Origin: Euglena gracilis | Lineage: Eukaryota; Euglenida; Euglenophyceae; Euglenales | Length of the DNA stretch: 64,000 nt | Assembly: GCA_039621445.1 (NCBI GenBank) | Contig: CP154955.1 | Coordinates: 35,629,123 to 35,693,122, forward strand | Reading direction: 5' to 3' | Shown here: piece by piece, positions 31,605-42,335 of the stretch | Position numbering within the stretch: the first letter of the stretch is position 1 | Layout: the number at the start of each line of letters is the position of its first letter | Made by a program: the position numbers and the translations under genes | Notes under the pieces: generated by a model | Seen by the model: the letters and a program-made list of their open reading frames with translations, nothing else | What the model was told of the DNA's origin: nothing | The model's database searches: none

Positions 31605-31702
31605 CTCGTCCTCCCGCCCGAACCGGTGTTCTATAACACAGTTTTGGGTGGGAAATTTCCCGCCCGAACCGGTGTTCTGAACACCGGTTCGGGCGGGAAG
31701 CC
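31605..31702. repeat. perfect palindrome with an extra direct copy
   Basis: ttcccgcccgaaccggtgtt meets its exact reverse complement at about 31658-31700. A direct copy of cccgcccgaaccggtgttct lies at about 31614. Confidence 0.85.
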
Positions 31703-31725
31703 AGTTTATATTTATAGGAAAAATA

Positions 31726-31935
31726 TAACCCCCCCCTAATAGAAGCACCGGGCCGCTGCAAGCACAGGGTCCAAATAAAAGCGCCCCGGCGGTCCGTTAC
31801 AAGCGCACCCCCCATTTTGATGGGGTTTCCAAAGGAAATCAACAAATCACGTGGGTAGGGTCCAAATAGAAGCGCACCCCCTGCTTCCGCTATAAGCGCA
31901 CCCATTCTTCTGTTATTAGGGGGCATTTTTTTATG
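31726..31935. mobile_element. TA-type MITE
   Basis: The left end (taac, a C7 tract, taatagaag) and the right end (cttctgttatta, then a G tract) form an imperfect inverted repeat. Internal (a/t)agaagcgcaccccc-like direct repeats are present. Edges approximate. Confidence 0.55.
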
Positions 31936-31939
31936 GAAA

Positions 31940-32225
31940 ATTGCGGAGATTTTTCAGGAAATTTTTCAGCAACCCTGTCATGTTTTAGGAAATGACAAGC
32001 GGACCCCCTTGTCATTTCGCATATGGGCCAAAACATGGGTGGTTTGAAAGGTCAGCACGTGTGACATCATGACCTAACCCCCCCCCCCCCATTTAAACCG
32101 ACCCGTCGGTTTAGGACTTTTGGGTTGGTGGAAATCCTGGAGGGGGTCGGTTTAGACAGGGGCCGGTTTCAGGGGGAGCACACGGCTGGCCGACGGCTGG
32201 CCGACGTCGTGATGGAAGCGGGTTG
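31940..32225. other. no gene seen
   Basis: AT-rich sequence with a C12 tract near 32080 and a short agacaggggccggtttcaggg block. No support for a coding segment. Confidence 0.5.
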
Positions 32226-32540
32226 ATGTTAGCAAGCAATTTCAATTGGCAAATGCCCAATTTGGTCGACCAATTCCTAACTTTGAGTGACAAATGCCTA
32301 ATTTGGGATGCAAATTCTGAATTTTTGGGGGCAAATGCTGAATTTGGGTGTAACATCCAGTTTTTGGTGGCAAACTGCCTATTTTTGGGTGCAAACTTCA
32401 AATTTTAGGTGGAGAATGCCTAATTTTGTAATTAGGCATTTTTGGGTGCCAACACCAAATTTTCGGAGGAAAATGCCCAATTTGAGGTGCAAACTGCAAA
32501 ATTTGGATGCATATGCCAAATTTTGGCTGGGGGAAAAATG
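32225..32540. repeat. tandem repeat of about 30 bp (caaatgcctaattt units)
   Basis: About nine diverged units of gcaaatgcctaatttnggg. Related to the aattaggaatcac blocks at 30.6-31.2 kb. Confidence 0.7.
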
Positions 32541-32660
32541 CGTTTTGCATTTTTTCGCATTTTTGCGCATTTTTTTGCGCATTTTTTGCGCATTTTCCGG
32601 ATTCTTGGGCATTTTTTTGCGCATTTTTTCGATTTTTTTGCGCATTTTTTTGCACCTTAA
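32540..32660. repeat. TTTTTGCGCA decamer array
   Basis: About seven copies of ttttttgcgca with small variations. A further short run lies at 33179-33215. Confidence 0.8.
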
Positions 32661-33178
32661 GAATTTCCGGCTTTTTTCACATGTTGCAGTTTCATTTTGG
32701 TTTTTTTTATTTTGATTGTATATTATCAAATTGCTCCTTGATGAATGTTGCATTGACGCTGAGTTATGTTGTTTGATTTGTGGTCTGTTCTGCCCCTTTT
32801 TGAAAGAAAATTTTTTCGCATTCTTTCCATTTTCCCACCTTTTTTTTACACTTTTTTTTTTGGAGGCATTTTGTCCATGTTCAAGAAAAAAGCTTTGGGT
32901 GATGAGGTGTGGGAATTCATCCAATGATGATGAGGACACTGGGGTTTTCAGAGACCCCACATCGAATCCTACTCCCATGGTCACAAGTAAGAGGCACCAT
33001 GGCTGACATTGTTGGTTATGGTGAACAGAGAGTGACGCCTTGCTCATGCATTTTTTTGGCCAAAAATGCCTTTTTCATTTCAGCTGTTTTTGGTGATTTT
33101 GGTTTAATTTTGGGCTCATTGCCGGAAATTTTTCTAAGTCCTTTTTCCCTTAGGAATGTACAAACTTAGGAATGTACT
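32660..33178 (+). other. possible exon between two decamer arrays
   Basis: Mostly AT-rich. A short coding-like stretch near 32900-33000 (NSSNDDEDTGVFRDPTSNPT) is the only hint of a gene. Confidence 0.25.
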
Positions 33179-33229
33179 CAGCGCATTTTTTGCGCCTTTT
33201 TTTGCGCATTTTTTCCGAGGGCCGCCCAG

Positions 33230-33345
33230 CAGGGTTCGATATAAGGAGGGCATACATGGTTTAGGTGGGGGGGTGTCCCCCCCCCCTCCTGGCCCGCAGG
33301 GGGGGTCCGGACCCCCCCCCCCTCCTCTCCTTTTATCGAACCCTG
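33230..33345. mobile_element. 116-bp hAT MITE with canonical CAGGG ends
   Basis: It is flanked by CCGCCCAG (33222-33229 and 33346-33353). The ends are CAGGGTTCGATA and TATCGAACCCTG (the right end with one extra T nearby). CAGGG termini plus an 8-bp duplication are the hallmark of hAT elements. The middle is almost entirely C/G tracts. Confidence 0.9.
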
Positions 33346-33359
33346 CCGCCCAGTGCATT

Positions 33360-34220
33360 CCCCCCCCTGATTTTTGGGTGTAAAATCCTAATTTTGGGTC
33401 ATCAATAATAACCATTCAATGAGCATGAACGCTCTTTCTGTTGGCGGCTTCCAATATGTTGTGCATGTTTGTCATCCAACTTGCCATGGGTCGGTTTATT
33501 TCTGTTTTTGGTTGAAATTCTGCAATGGGTCGGTTTGGAAGGGTTGGTCGGTTCAGAAGGGGGGTCGGTTAAAATCGGGGGGGGGGGGGGTTACTGGGGA
33601 CCAACGAAATCCCATGCAAACGAGCATGGGATAAAGCATAAAAATGCTCTCCAGTTGTCCCAAAGCTTCCGGAAATGTGCACATGGGAGCAAATGAGTGC
33701 CCCAGAGGTTTTGGGTTTTGGAGTATGGTCATTTTCCGTTCACAAAGCTGCCCTGGTTGGGAAGGGGGGGTCCCAAACCCCCCGGTTAGTTGGATCTTTT
33801 GTTGTTGGATCGGGGGGGGGGGGGGCTTTTTTTGTGCACTTTTGCCTAAAGTGTCCAGAATGGAGATTCTTCTCAACGTTTTTACATTTTCACCAGACTG
33901 GGGGGCTCTGGAGCCATTTGGGTTTTGGCCGGCTTGGGGGGTGATTTTGGGGTGTAATTAGGGGTAATTTGGGGAAATGAGAGTTGGCGAATTTGACCCA
34001 CAAGAACATTGGAGGGGTGTCGGCTGACTACCTGCTCCCCCCCCCCCCCCCACCCGTGTCTCGCCGACTGGGACTAGTTGCCGACCTCGGCCAATTAGTC
34101 CGCCACCCCCCCCCCACCACCAATAGGGTTTCTGAAATTCCCGTTCCTCTTGAGACAAGTTTCCGGGTGTTGCTTTGTTTTTGGCATTCATTCTGTGCCA
34201 TTCTGCAGTTGCCCAAAGTA
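33360..34220. other. repeat-rich gap, no clear gene
   Basis: G and C tracts at about 33577, 33810, 34038 and 34106. No exon supported. Confidence 0.5.
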
Positions 34221-34610
34221 AACCCCCCCAATTTGTGCGCAGTGCCCTAATTGTGCGCAGTGCCCTAATAAGTGCACACCCCCCAAGGGTCCGAAACTAC
34301 CTCCCTAAAAAGTGCGCACCCCCCCCCAAAGGAGAAATCACTGTCATATCTCAGGTCGGAAAGCACACACAATTCTCAGAACTGTCCTTCTTAAACCAAA
34401 TATTTCTATCGTCCAAGCCCAAATTTGGCACATTTGACACATAATCACTTGACTCATAGCTTGAAATCACAAAATTGGGGGGGAAATTGAAAAAGAGTGG
34501 GGGTGATGTCAGTATTTTTGGCTTTGCCCTAAAAAGTGCGCACTGCCCTTGGGGTCCGAAACTACGTCCTTAAAATGCGCGCACCCGTGCACTTATTAAG
34601 GGGGGGGGGT
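34221..34610. mobile_element. 390-bp TA-type MITE (gtgcgca family)
   Basis: TA lies at 34219-34220 and 34611-34612. The ends are AACCCCCCC and GGGGGGGGGT. Each arm carries several gtgcgcac and cccta(a/t)taagtgc repeats in inverted arrangement. No ORF. Confidence 0.72.
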
Positions 34611-35520
34611 TAGCTCAAGTGACATGTATTTTTTAAAAGGTTTGGTCAAAATGGACAAACTGGAATAATGTCCAGCTGTTTCAGAAATTGAGATGACAAA
34701 ATTGAGACAATCGGAATTTTTTAAGGTCAAAGGATGTCTATTTCCGCTGCCTCATGTAAATTCTTTTCATTTCAAGAAAAATCAGCTTTCGTTTCATTTC
34801 AATTGAAAAAAGTCAAAAAACTTTCTGCATTTTTTTTTCAAGGATTTGCAGCATTGTTCCAAAAAAAAAGTTTGTTTTTCCTCTCTAGCCGAAATTTGTA
34901 ACTCCCCACTTGTAAGCACCATCCTGCAAACCCAAGCCTTTCAATCTTTGTGATAGAGGGCCAAATACCCTTACCCCGCCCGGCCTTGGACCCCCCAAAC
35001 AACCAATCTGGGGGGGGGACAATCTTGGGGGCACCCCATCTTTCGACCAAAATGGCCATTGGGGGGGGGGGTAATTTTTCCCCCGCCGGGTGGCAATTTG
35101 GGGAGTGAAATTGAAAGAAAGGCTAATTTGGCACGGTAATTTTCCGAAAACTGAGCAGCCAATCGGGCCTGGGGTTTCTCCAAACCCAACCGGCCAATCT
35201 GGACAGCAACAATACTTTGGCTTCAGAACTTCCTGGTGTTTTTTTGAACCCAATCGTTTAGACCCTTGTATTTGTATCTACACCACTGTTGTGAATTTGC
35301 AAAGCTTTTCTGACAAACATCAGGTTCATTTTGTTGTTCATTTTCATTTTATTTCATGCCACGAAGTGAAAATCGTGCAATTGTTTCAAACACAGGCCTA
35401 GGTGCAATGGGGTGCTGGGGACCCCCCCCCCAATGTCAAGTTTGCAATTTTATGTGAAAGTCAGGTTCATGGAGCGAAGGCGCCGAAAAATTGCATGTGT
35501 TCTAAAATAGCATTTTTTTG
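34611..35520. other. AT-rich gap, no clear gene
   Basis: G tracts near 35010 and 35062 and repeated ggccaatcnggg-like motifs between 34990 and 35200 suggest another decayed MITE. A ggagcgaaggcgccg core is at about 35474. Confidence 0.45.
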
Positions 35521-35651
35521 CACAAAAAGCATATCATATCAAAAAAATCATATTTTATTGCAACCAGAGATGGGGAAGTCCGAGACCCCCTTGCCAAGTT
35601 CCTGAACTTCGGGATAGGCATGCATCTCTCACCTGCTTTGCAGACTTTTAG

Positions 35652-35882
35652 TTTGCATGGCATTGGGGGAGTGATTATGGAGGAGTACCTTGAAGAACAA
35701 AGGCGGAGGTTCACTTTTGCGGCAGCAGATGTGGGACCCTCAGAAGCGGCGGCCTCATCCCCGCTGCCAGCTGGCTATGCGAGGCAGCCCACGTTTTCTC
35801 CGTTCAGCACTTTGTCCAGCAGCACGTCCTCCGATATCTCGGACTTCATTTTGGAACTTCGACAGGGCTATGGAAATCTCAA
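35652..35882 (+). CDS. host exon, possible gene start (MEEYLEEQRRRF)
   Basis: An acceptor-like cttttag ends at 35651 and an ATG is at 35677. The frame reads MEEYLEEQRRRFTFAAADV, then a Ser/Ala/Pro-rich stretch and SDISDFILELRQGYGNLK. It can end at 35882 before GTGTGC, the donor also used by the LON gene in this window. Unrecognised protein. It may be the first exon of the EF-hand gene downstream. Confidence 0.5.
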
Positions 35883-37190
35883 GTGTGCTTCTGGGACCGT
35901 TGGGAATTCTACGGGTTTTCTTAAAGTCATTTTTTTGTTTGGCATATGTCTCTAAATTGTCCGCCCCACCATACAATCACTTAGTCACTGGCCGACCCCC
36001 CCCCCCACCAAGCCCTGGGGGAGGGTAGCCAGCCGGGAGCAGTGACCCAGGGGGGGGGTGGACCCGGCAGTGGAATTTAGGTTTGCTTTTGGCCCCAGGA
36101 GAAGAGGTGCTTGACCGGGTTCCAAGTGGGTCGTGGACAGGGCTGCCCCGGTTGGTGCCTTGGACTGGAACAGACCCACACATGAGCTTGTTCCCAATTG
36201 AGTGGACCCGTCCACTGAGTTGGGAACCACCCCTGCTGGGGTCGTGGACTAAACTTTTTAATTTTGAAGTTCAACAGAATTTGAAAATCCCCACCAGGCA
36301 GCTAGTGGGAATTTTCCCCACACAATTTTTTCCCGGCCCCTTGATGGGGGTCATTTGCACTCTTCCAAAAACCAGCCACGCAATTTTCTTCGGAAGATCC
36401 AGGGGACATGGACCACAAGTGTGAAGAAACGGCCGACTGGTCCCCCCCCCCCCCCAGGGGGGGGGAGGATGAAATGATTTTCCGGAAAAAAATTTCCAGC
36501 ACCTTTGGCACCAAATCAGTCATCTTTGGTGTTTTTTTTGCAAACCAGTCAACCACTCTGAGAAAAAAAAAAACTCACCCACTCCGGCTGGGGGGAGTCG
36601 GCCAGTGTGCCTCCCATAAACTACCTGGGACCTGGACTACTGCACTCATACCTGGTATGAACCTGGTCACTGGGGAGGGGTGTAAGTCAAGAATTAAATG
36701 GTCAAAATCCAATGGACCAATGACCCCAAATTCCTCAAACCCACCCATTTGTGACAAGGTTGGTGAACAATGGTATTTTTTATGATCGTTAGTCAATGCA
36801 ATTGATGAAAAAGGGTTTGGGATTGAGGCCAAAAAAAGAAAGAGTCGGTGGCATCTTTCTGTTCTTCAGCAGGGGTTCATCATTGATAGTCGACAGCAAG
36901 CCAAATTTTCAACCCAGCAAAAAATTTTATGCTGGGCCGAAATCACTCACAAAGGTCCAAAATATGGCCTTCACTGGGTTACCAAAAAAAAGCTGCTTTG
37001 ATATCATTATCCTCCACAATTCAGCCCCTTGTGAAACACAAAAATTTTGGGGCAGAAACGTGCCAAAAGTGTTGGGTGGCCAGAATGCAAAGAGCAAACA
37101 CGCATGCAAAACACTCAGTGGCAAGTGGTGCATTGAACCCGGGTGGACATCTCTCTAACCCCCATACATCAAATTTCAAAAAAGACACTG
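35883..37190. other. gap with hAT-like MITE debris, no clear gene
   Basis: C/G tracts at 35995, 36050 and 36440-36470. 36430-36610 carries cagtcannca and gcacctttggcacc pieces related to the 21726-22082 MITE. Other sequence is unassigned. Confidence 0.5.
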
Positions 37191-37194
37191 TTAG

Positions 37195-37515
37195 AGCAAC
37201 TGGCGCGTCGTCGTGGTGAAGGAGACCCCCCCCCCCAAACTAAAGTGGATTATGTGTGTGGCAGGCACTCGGTGGCCGGCATTGCAAACAAGGGCTGTCC
37301 CGCCAGGCTCCGGCCACCTCCACGTGCACAGACAAAAAGGGCCAGAGGCGAAAAACAGCGCAGGCCAGAAGAAGTGAAAGGAACCAAATAAACAGCCACG
37401 GTGCACACAGGGGTGGGGGTGACTGGTTTTTTCAGAGTGACTGACTGGTTTTTGGCCAGGAGCCCTCCCCTGGGGGGTGGGGTTGGCAGAAACCACTTAA
37501 GTTACCCAGCGCCGA
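37195..37515 (-). mobile_element. repeat element with inverted relative at 62.8-63.1 kb
   Basis: The minus strand of 37200-37400 matches the plus strand of about 62790-63000: both encode WRWPEPGGT...LV..AGH, and share ctgtttgttt/gtgccttttat blocks. The right part holds ttcagagtgactgactgg and a cagcgccgaaggcgctg core, tying it to the hAT-like MITE family. A third fragment (gtgcattgtggctgtttg) lies near 37598. Confidence 0.65.
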
Positions 37516-37519
37516 AGGC

Positions 37520-38156
37520 GCTGTAGAAATATTTTTTAGCCTTTTTGTTTGTGGTCAAATTTCCCTTGGATTCCAGAGTGGCCGATCCCCCCCGTGTGCA
37601 TTGTGGCTGTTTGTTTGGTGGCTTTTATCCCCCCATTTACACCGAACCCCTGGAGAAAGAAAGAGGAAATTCATTAAACCAACCTCCTCCCTTGCATCTG
37701 GTGCGTACCAAGGTAAAGCACAACAAACCACAAGGAGGTCCCAATTTACATAAGGCACCCAGGCTCACTCCAGAGTCCATTTTTTGGCAAGATGGACTGT
37801 TTATTGTTGGGGTTGGACGGCAAAATGGGGGAGAGGATGAATGCAAAATACCTGATCCCTCCAGTTGAGCATTTGACCCATTTTTCCGACCCCTCCATTT
37901 ATGCCAACCCTGGGATTCCAAGAAATGCAAAAGTGACATACTGACCCGTCAGTGTAAATAAGGGGGGGTTTGGTGACTGACTGGTCTTTGGAAGGAAGGT
38001 CCCCCTGGGGTCGGTGAGAATTGCATGGTGGGGGGTTCATAAATACCTCCTGAACTTTAAAGCGAACAAAATAAAACAAAATAAAAGCCCAAGGTGGAGC
38101 TGTGCACATTCATGAGCCACTTGTAGAAAAAGACCACCTTTCATCTCCGCTTTCAG
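37520..38156. other. no clear gene
   Basis: Contains the third fragment of the preceding repeat family and ordinary AT-rich DNA with a possible intron acceptor at its end. Confidence 0.4.
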
Positions 38157-38245
38157 GCGTGTGCGGGAGCCCGGGAAGCTGTCTCGGGAGGAGCTTGGTG
38201 ACCTTCTGTTCCTTCTGGATCAGGGCCACACCATTGCTTGGGTGT
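38157..38245 (+). CDS. host exon with helix LSREELGDLLFLLDQ
   Basis: The acceptor ccgctttcag ends at 38156. The frame reads RVREPGKLSREELGDLLFLLDQ. Together with the next exon this looks like the entering helix of an EF-hand pair. The 3' end is uncertain; one donor candidate is GTGTTT near 38246. Confidence 0.5.
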
Positions 38246-38472
38246 TTTTGGTTTTTGGTTGGAGTTGACTACCAGCCCCACCTTCAGGGGGGGGCAACCA
38301 CCCCACGCACCCCATTTCCTTACCTGCAAGGGGAAGGGTTGAGCCACTCCACGAATTTGGCTTGAACAATCCAAGTCATTTTGCCATTTTCCCATTCAGT
38401 TCTGGCAACCCACCTCGATGCAAATTCTGAATCATATTTTGGCAGTGCAAGATATTTCTTGTTGGCAATCAG

Positions 38473-38581
38473 TGGTATGGTCCGGACCCCACGGAGGAGC
38501 TCTTGAGCGAGTTGTTTTCTGAGGTGGATGTCGAGAGGAAAGGCCTTGTGGATTTCGAACAATTCTTGCTCACTTTGCAGA
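38473..38581 (+). CDS. EF-hand-like exon
   Basis: The acceptor tggcaatcag ends at 38472; the donor is A|GTAAGA at 38582. The frame reads WYGPDPTEELLSELFSEVDV, then ERKGLVDFEQFLLTLQ. This is a helix-loop-helix with a loop D-V-E-R-K-G-L-V-D-F-E-Q: Asp at 1, Gly at 6, a hydrophobic at 8, but Gln instead of Glu at 12, so calcium binding may be weak. The minus strand is also open across here with plausible protein (FEIHKAFPLDIHLRKQLAQE...), so strand choice rests on the splice sites and EF-hand fit. Confidence 0.55.
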
Positions 38582-39229
38582 GTAAGATTGGAATACAGGG
38601 ATTATTCCGGCATGATTCCTGCTCGTTTGACTTCCCAGGCGGAATGATTGTTCATCATGTGGTATTTTTGGGCTCCTCCAAGGTCATGCCGCCGAAGGAA
38701 AAGTCCATTTTTGGTCCTTTTTGTGAAATGCCGAAGAGGCTTTCTGTTCACGAATCTTTGTGAAAGAAGGTTCACAGTTGTGTGTGTCCTCGATTTTCCG
38801 TCGAGTGACTGCCTGCTTGCAAACAACTTTAAACCCCCCTCAAGTAACTTTGCCCCCCCTCTAGGGCAAGATACTGGCAAAACCCCCCAAATAATTTTGC
38901 AGCGCCATAAAGCTTTGTGCCCAAATAACTTTGCAGGGGGAAAGTCGAAAACAATCCATCCAAAATAATCCATCCAATCCGTCCAATCTGTCCAAAACAA
39001 CTTTGCCCTCTTCAAAAGGAAAAACAGGACAAAAACGATGCATTTTTTTTTGGGAAGATCAGGAGGTGGAAAGACACAAAATCCTCCGAAATACAATAAT
39101 GTTCTATTGTCTGATGAGCAGAAGTGAGTTATGTCACCAATAAAAACAGTCTTTGACAACAAAGTGCTTCTAGGAAACGTTGTCAATCAGTCCATTAATT
39201 GTTTTGGATGTTTGTTTGGTACTGTGCAG

Positions 39230-39345
39230 GGGATGATGAAGATGGTGAGATTCATCTTCTGGGAGAAGTAGTTTTCCTTATTGGAACGTCTGGTCCAAAA
39301 GAGCACACTTTGCAACACATATGGCAAACAACAGAGCCCCCACGC
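39230..39345 (+). CDS. possible next exon of the EF-hand gene (DDEDGEI)
   Basis: The acceptor gtactgtgcag ends at 39229. Phase fits the preceding exon (one leftover base), giving RDDEDGEIHLLGEVVFLIG. The 3' end is not determined. Confidence 0.35.
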
Positions 39346-39475
39346 TTAAGTGTGGGGTACTGTGGGGGTGTGGAGGGTGTGTGGGAGGTGTATGGGGGGG
39401 TGTAGGGGGAGTGGGGGGAGTGGGGGGTGTGGAGTGACAGTGAAGTGTGTGGGGGGACCCTCCCACTGTCACCCC
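39340..39475. repeat. GT/GGGG-rich array
   Basis: G-rich repeats of gtgtggggg with a ccccac...gtgtgggg inverted border. A similar array is at 40545-40690; they lie on either side of the Tc1-type element. Confidence 0.6.
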
Positions 39476-39710
39476 ACACTTCGACCTCATTGAATATGAA
39501 AATTTTTTGCATCCAAATCACTTTGTGGGAAACGTTTTTGCGTCATTTTTTGACTTACTCGGCCTTCGGCCTCGTCCGGGGGGCCCGCCCTCCGGACCAC
39601 CCCCAGAACAAAAATAGCAACTACATCCTTCTCTGTGAAAGGCAAGGCAGAAAGGTCCGGTTGTCTGCAGATTTTTTTTGACTTTTTTCAAGTGTAACAT
39701 TGTTGATGTA

Positions 39711-40471
39711 CAGTCCGGACAAAAATGATGGGAGACAAAAATGATAGGAAATCCCCAAAATTTTCCCATCACTTTTTTCCTGTCATTTTTCCCCCTGTAC
39801 CTTTCCCGCACCTTTTGAAAACGCCCCCGACGAAGAGAGCAAGTGCAAAAGCAAAAGGCAAGAGTCCCAAGGACTACGGACACTGTCTGCAGTCTAAATG
39901 GGGCATACCGCAGAGGAATGGTCAGGGAAACAACCATCACAAATGTGGTTACCACACACAAACACATTTCCGAGCAGTCATGTCCCCCACTCTCACATGG
40001 GAAGAGGGAACAGAAAAAGCAATTCAAAAAACCAATCAAATTGGCTCCAAGGGAAAGTGAACAAAGAGAATAAGCCATGGGGGCCGAAAAAAAAAACAAA
40101 GCAAGTTTGCGAGCATGCTTTTCAGAATAATGACAACGCAGATGTCATTGGCAACCAAAGAACTGCAATCTGCATGTTGAGGAGCGGCATCACACATCAA
40201 TAGGGCTTTTGTGTCCACCTCCTCTGGTCTCATGTCCCAAATTCTCTTGCCCAATGAGTCACAATCTTGGTATATTTGTCATCCCATATGGTTCAATTCC
40301 CATGGTTGGCAGCCACTTCTTGCATGCTCCTTGTTACTTTTGACAACATAATAATTTTACTTTTAACATTCCCGAAATTCAAATCTTCCCATCATTTTTT
40401 CCCTCCAAAATGAAAATTTTCCCATCATTTTTTCCCGTCATTTTTGTCTCCCGTCATTTTTGTCCGGACTG
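39711..40471. mobile_element. 761-bp Tc1/mariner-type non-autonomous element
   Basis: It is flanked by TA (39709-39710 and 40472-40473). The ends are CAGTCCGGACAAAAATGA and TCATTTTTGTCCGGACTG. CAGT termini with a TA duplication are classic for Tc1-like elements. Subterminal repeats of gacaaaaatga(t)g lie in both arms. The centre (about 39840-40260) has no recognisable transposase. Confidence 0.88.
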
Positions 40472-40544
40472 TAATGCATTATGCGGATGTGTGATATTGT
40501 TCGTGAATGAAGCTTCTCACACCTGAGTTTTCAGTGCTTCTTGA

Positions 40545-40690
40545 ACACCCCCCACCCCCCACTGGTTACCCCACACATACTGTTCGGGGTGACAGTGGGG
40601 GGGGTGGGGGTGACAGTGAGGGGTGTGTGGGGGGGGGGAGATGTGAGGGGAGTGTGGGGTGTTGTGGGGTACTGTGGGGCTCCACTTTAC
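40545..40690. repeat. second GT/GGGG-rich array
   Basis: cacccccc and gtggggggg runs with gggtactgtgggg. Potential G-quadruplex-forming DNA. Confidence 0.6.
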
Positions 40691-40928
40691 ACCATTTCTC
40701 CTTTTGTGAACAAGAAATGTTCACCAAAAAACACCATTGTTGTTTATGAACTATTGGTTCTTGTCATATGTTTTTTTGCCCTTTCTATCGCCAATATGCT
40801 GACTTTGAACATCGCCTGCTTGACCAGTTATATTTTCCTGGCCAAGCTGGCTAACCGGTTCTCTTCTCACCAGTCTCGTTTCTGTCCCTCATGGGGGGGT
40901 CATGCATACAATTTTGTGAATCTTTCCA

Positions 40929-41440
40929 GTGTTCTGCCCCACAGTCCCTGCCGCTGATGCCCCGAAGGCCCTTTCCAGTACCGCTCGCGCCACCTCCCAA
41001 GACAGTGCCTGGCATCACCGGGCCATACCCAGGAACCCTCGCCCGTGCGATCCAGCATCCGGGGCTCGGGGCGGAATCGTTTGTTGGCCAAACCACCTGC
41101 CACTTACCCCTGTCGCCCGGCGCACACCTGCACATGCAAAACCACGCTCTTGCTTGCCATGTGCCGTGCCGTGCCGTGCCGTGCCGTTCTGTGCTGTGCT
41201 GTGCTGTGCTGTGCTGCCCTGTCCCCTGGGTTCCTGCCCCCCAACGCCCACCGCCGCCACCGCCGCGGCCGCCCGGTCCGCCAAGCACCCCGCCGTGGGA
41301 GCGGTGGCCTCCGCCACCCCGGGCTGGCCGCCCCGGCCAGCCAGCACCGCCTCCGCCGTCTCCGAGCGCTACTGCGATGCCAACGCGTCCATCGGGTCCA
41401 TCGGGTCGGGGCCCGGATCAGGGGGTTTTCTGGCGGCTTG
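40929..41440 (+). CDS. GC-rich host exon candidates split by a TGCCG/TGTGC microsatellite
   Basis: One frame is open with plausible protein on both sides of the microsatellite: DAPKALSSTARATSQDSAWH and later PASTASAVSERYCDANASIG. The repeat would then lie in an intron. Other frames are also open because of high GC, so the frame choice is uncertain. No domain recognised. Confidence 0.35.
41160..41217. repeat. compound pentanucleotide microsatellite
   Basis: Four to five TGCCG units followed by five TGTGC-type units. Confidence 0.9.
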
Positions 41441-41649
41441 ACACCCCAAAGGGGGGCCATCCGTATTTTTAAGGCCAGGGTCAGATGGCGGTTGAGTGGC
41501 AAACAAGTACCATCCCACTTCAAAATAGCCACAAAAACCACCCAAATGGCCGGGACAGGCCCCAAGAGAAAGGATTCTGGCTGTTCAAAGGGCGTCGTAC
41601 CATAACAGATATGTGCCGCTTTTTTGAACGGTTTTTGAAAAGGTTTAAT

Positions 41650-41802
41650 TTTTTAAAGGATTTTCAAGCCCCCTTTCAGCTGTTTGTGATGCTTCGGCAG
41701 ATTCTGAAGCTGAAAAAATTGAAATTGAAATTGAATTTTTTTTAATAAAATCTGCCGAAGCATCACAAACAGCTGAAAGGGGGCTTGAAAATCCTTTAAA
41801 AA
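41650..41802. repeat. hairpin 1: 53-bp perfect arms around a 47-nt loop
   Basis: The left arm (41650-41702) contains ggattttcaagccccctttc and its exact complement is at 41750-41802. The loop starts tctgaagctgaaaaaattg and ends in ttttaataaa. Confidence 0.93.
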
Positions 41803-41810
41803 TTCCTCAA

Positions 41811-41902
41811 TTTTTTTGAAAAATTTGAGTTTGAAGCTGAAAAAATTGAAATTGAAATTGAATTTTTTTTAATAAACTCAAATTTTTCAAAAAGTTGAAT
41901 TT
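41811..41902. repeat. hairpin 2: different arms, same loop as hairpin 1
   Basis: The arms are tttgaaaaatttgagttt and aaactcaaatttttcaaa. The loop gaagctgaaaaaattg... to ...ttttttaat is the same as in hairpin 1, letter for letter, over about 44 nt. Confidence 0.92.
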
Positions 41903-41904
41903 TT

Positions 41905-42335
41905 TTGAAGGCTTTCGGTGGCAAACTTTTGTTGTTTTTGTTGGGCTATTGTATGGAAGGTGGTGAGCCATGCTGTAAACTGGCACCTCCTTTCCTCCAG
42001 GAGGTGAGCGAGTGGATGGACAAGCCTGCAAATTCCCCTGACACGGATCTGGAGGGAAGATGGCCAGCAGTCGGAAAGGGAAGTCGCAGGTGCTGTGGTG
42101 GGGATTCCAGGACCTTGCAGACACACTCTGACGGGCAGTACGCTGCATGCCAGTTGGAGTGGATGACTTTCAAAGGGCTTCCATGTAAAATGTTTTGGGC
42201 ATCATAGATGCAAGAAACGGATGGTAGATTTAATCTGCAATAGGTCAAGTGCATTGTGTCATTTGTGTTTATAATTCTGGCCCATTGTCCAGGACTGAAA
42301 ACCAACGGTGACGACGCTATATGCTGCATCCAATA
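41905..42335. other. unrecognised open frames on both strands
   Basis: Plus strand 41905-42207 (EVSEWMDKPANSPDTDLEGR) and minus strand 42329-41946 (RIINTNDTMHLTYCRLNLPS, VIHSNWHAAYCPSECVCK) are both coding-like. I cannot choose and recognise neither. Confidence 0.25.

Noticed and set aside
39840-40260. Transposase in the Tc1-type element
   Set aside because: No DDE-type or HTH motif visible in any frame.
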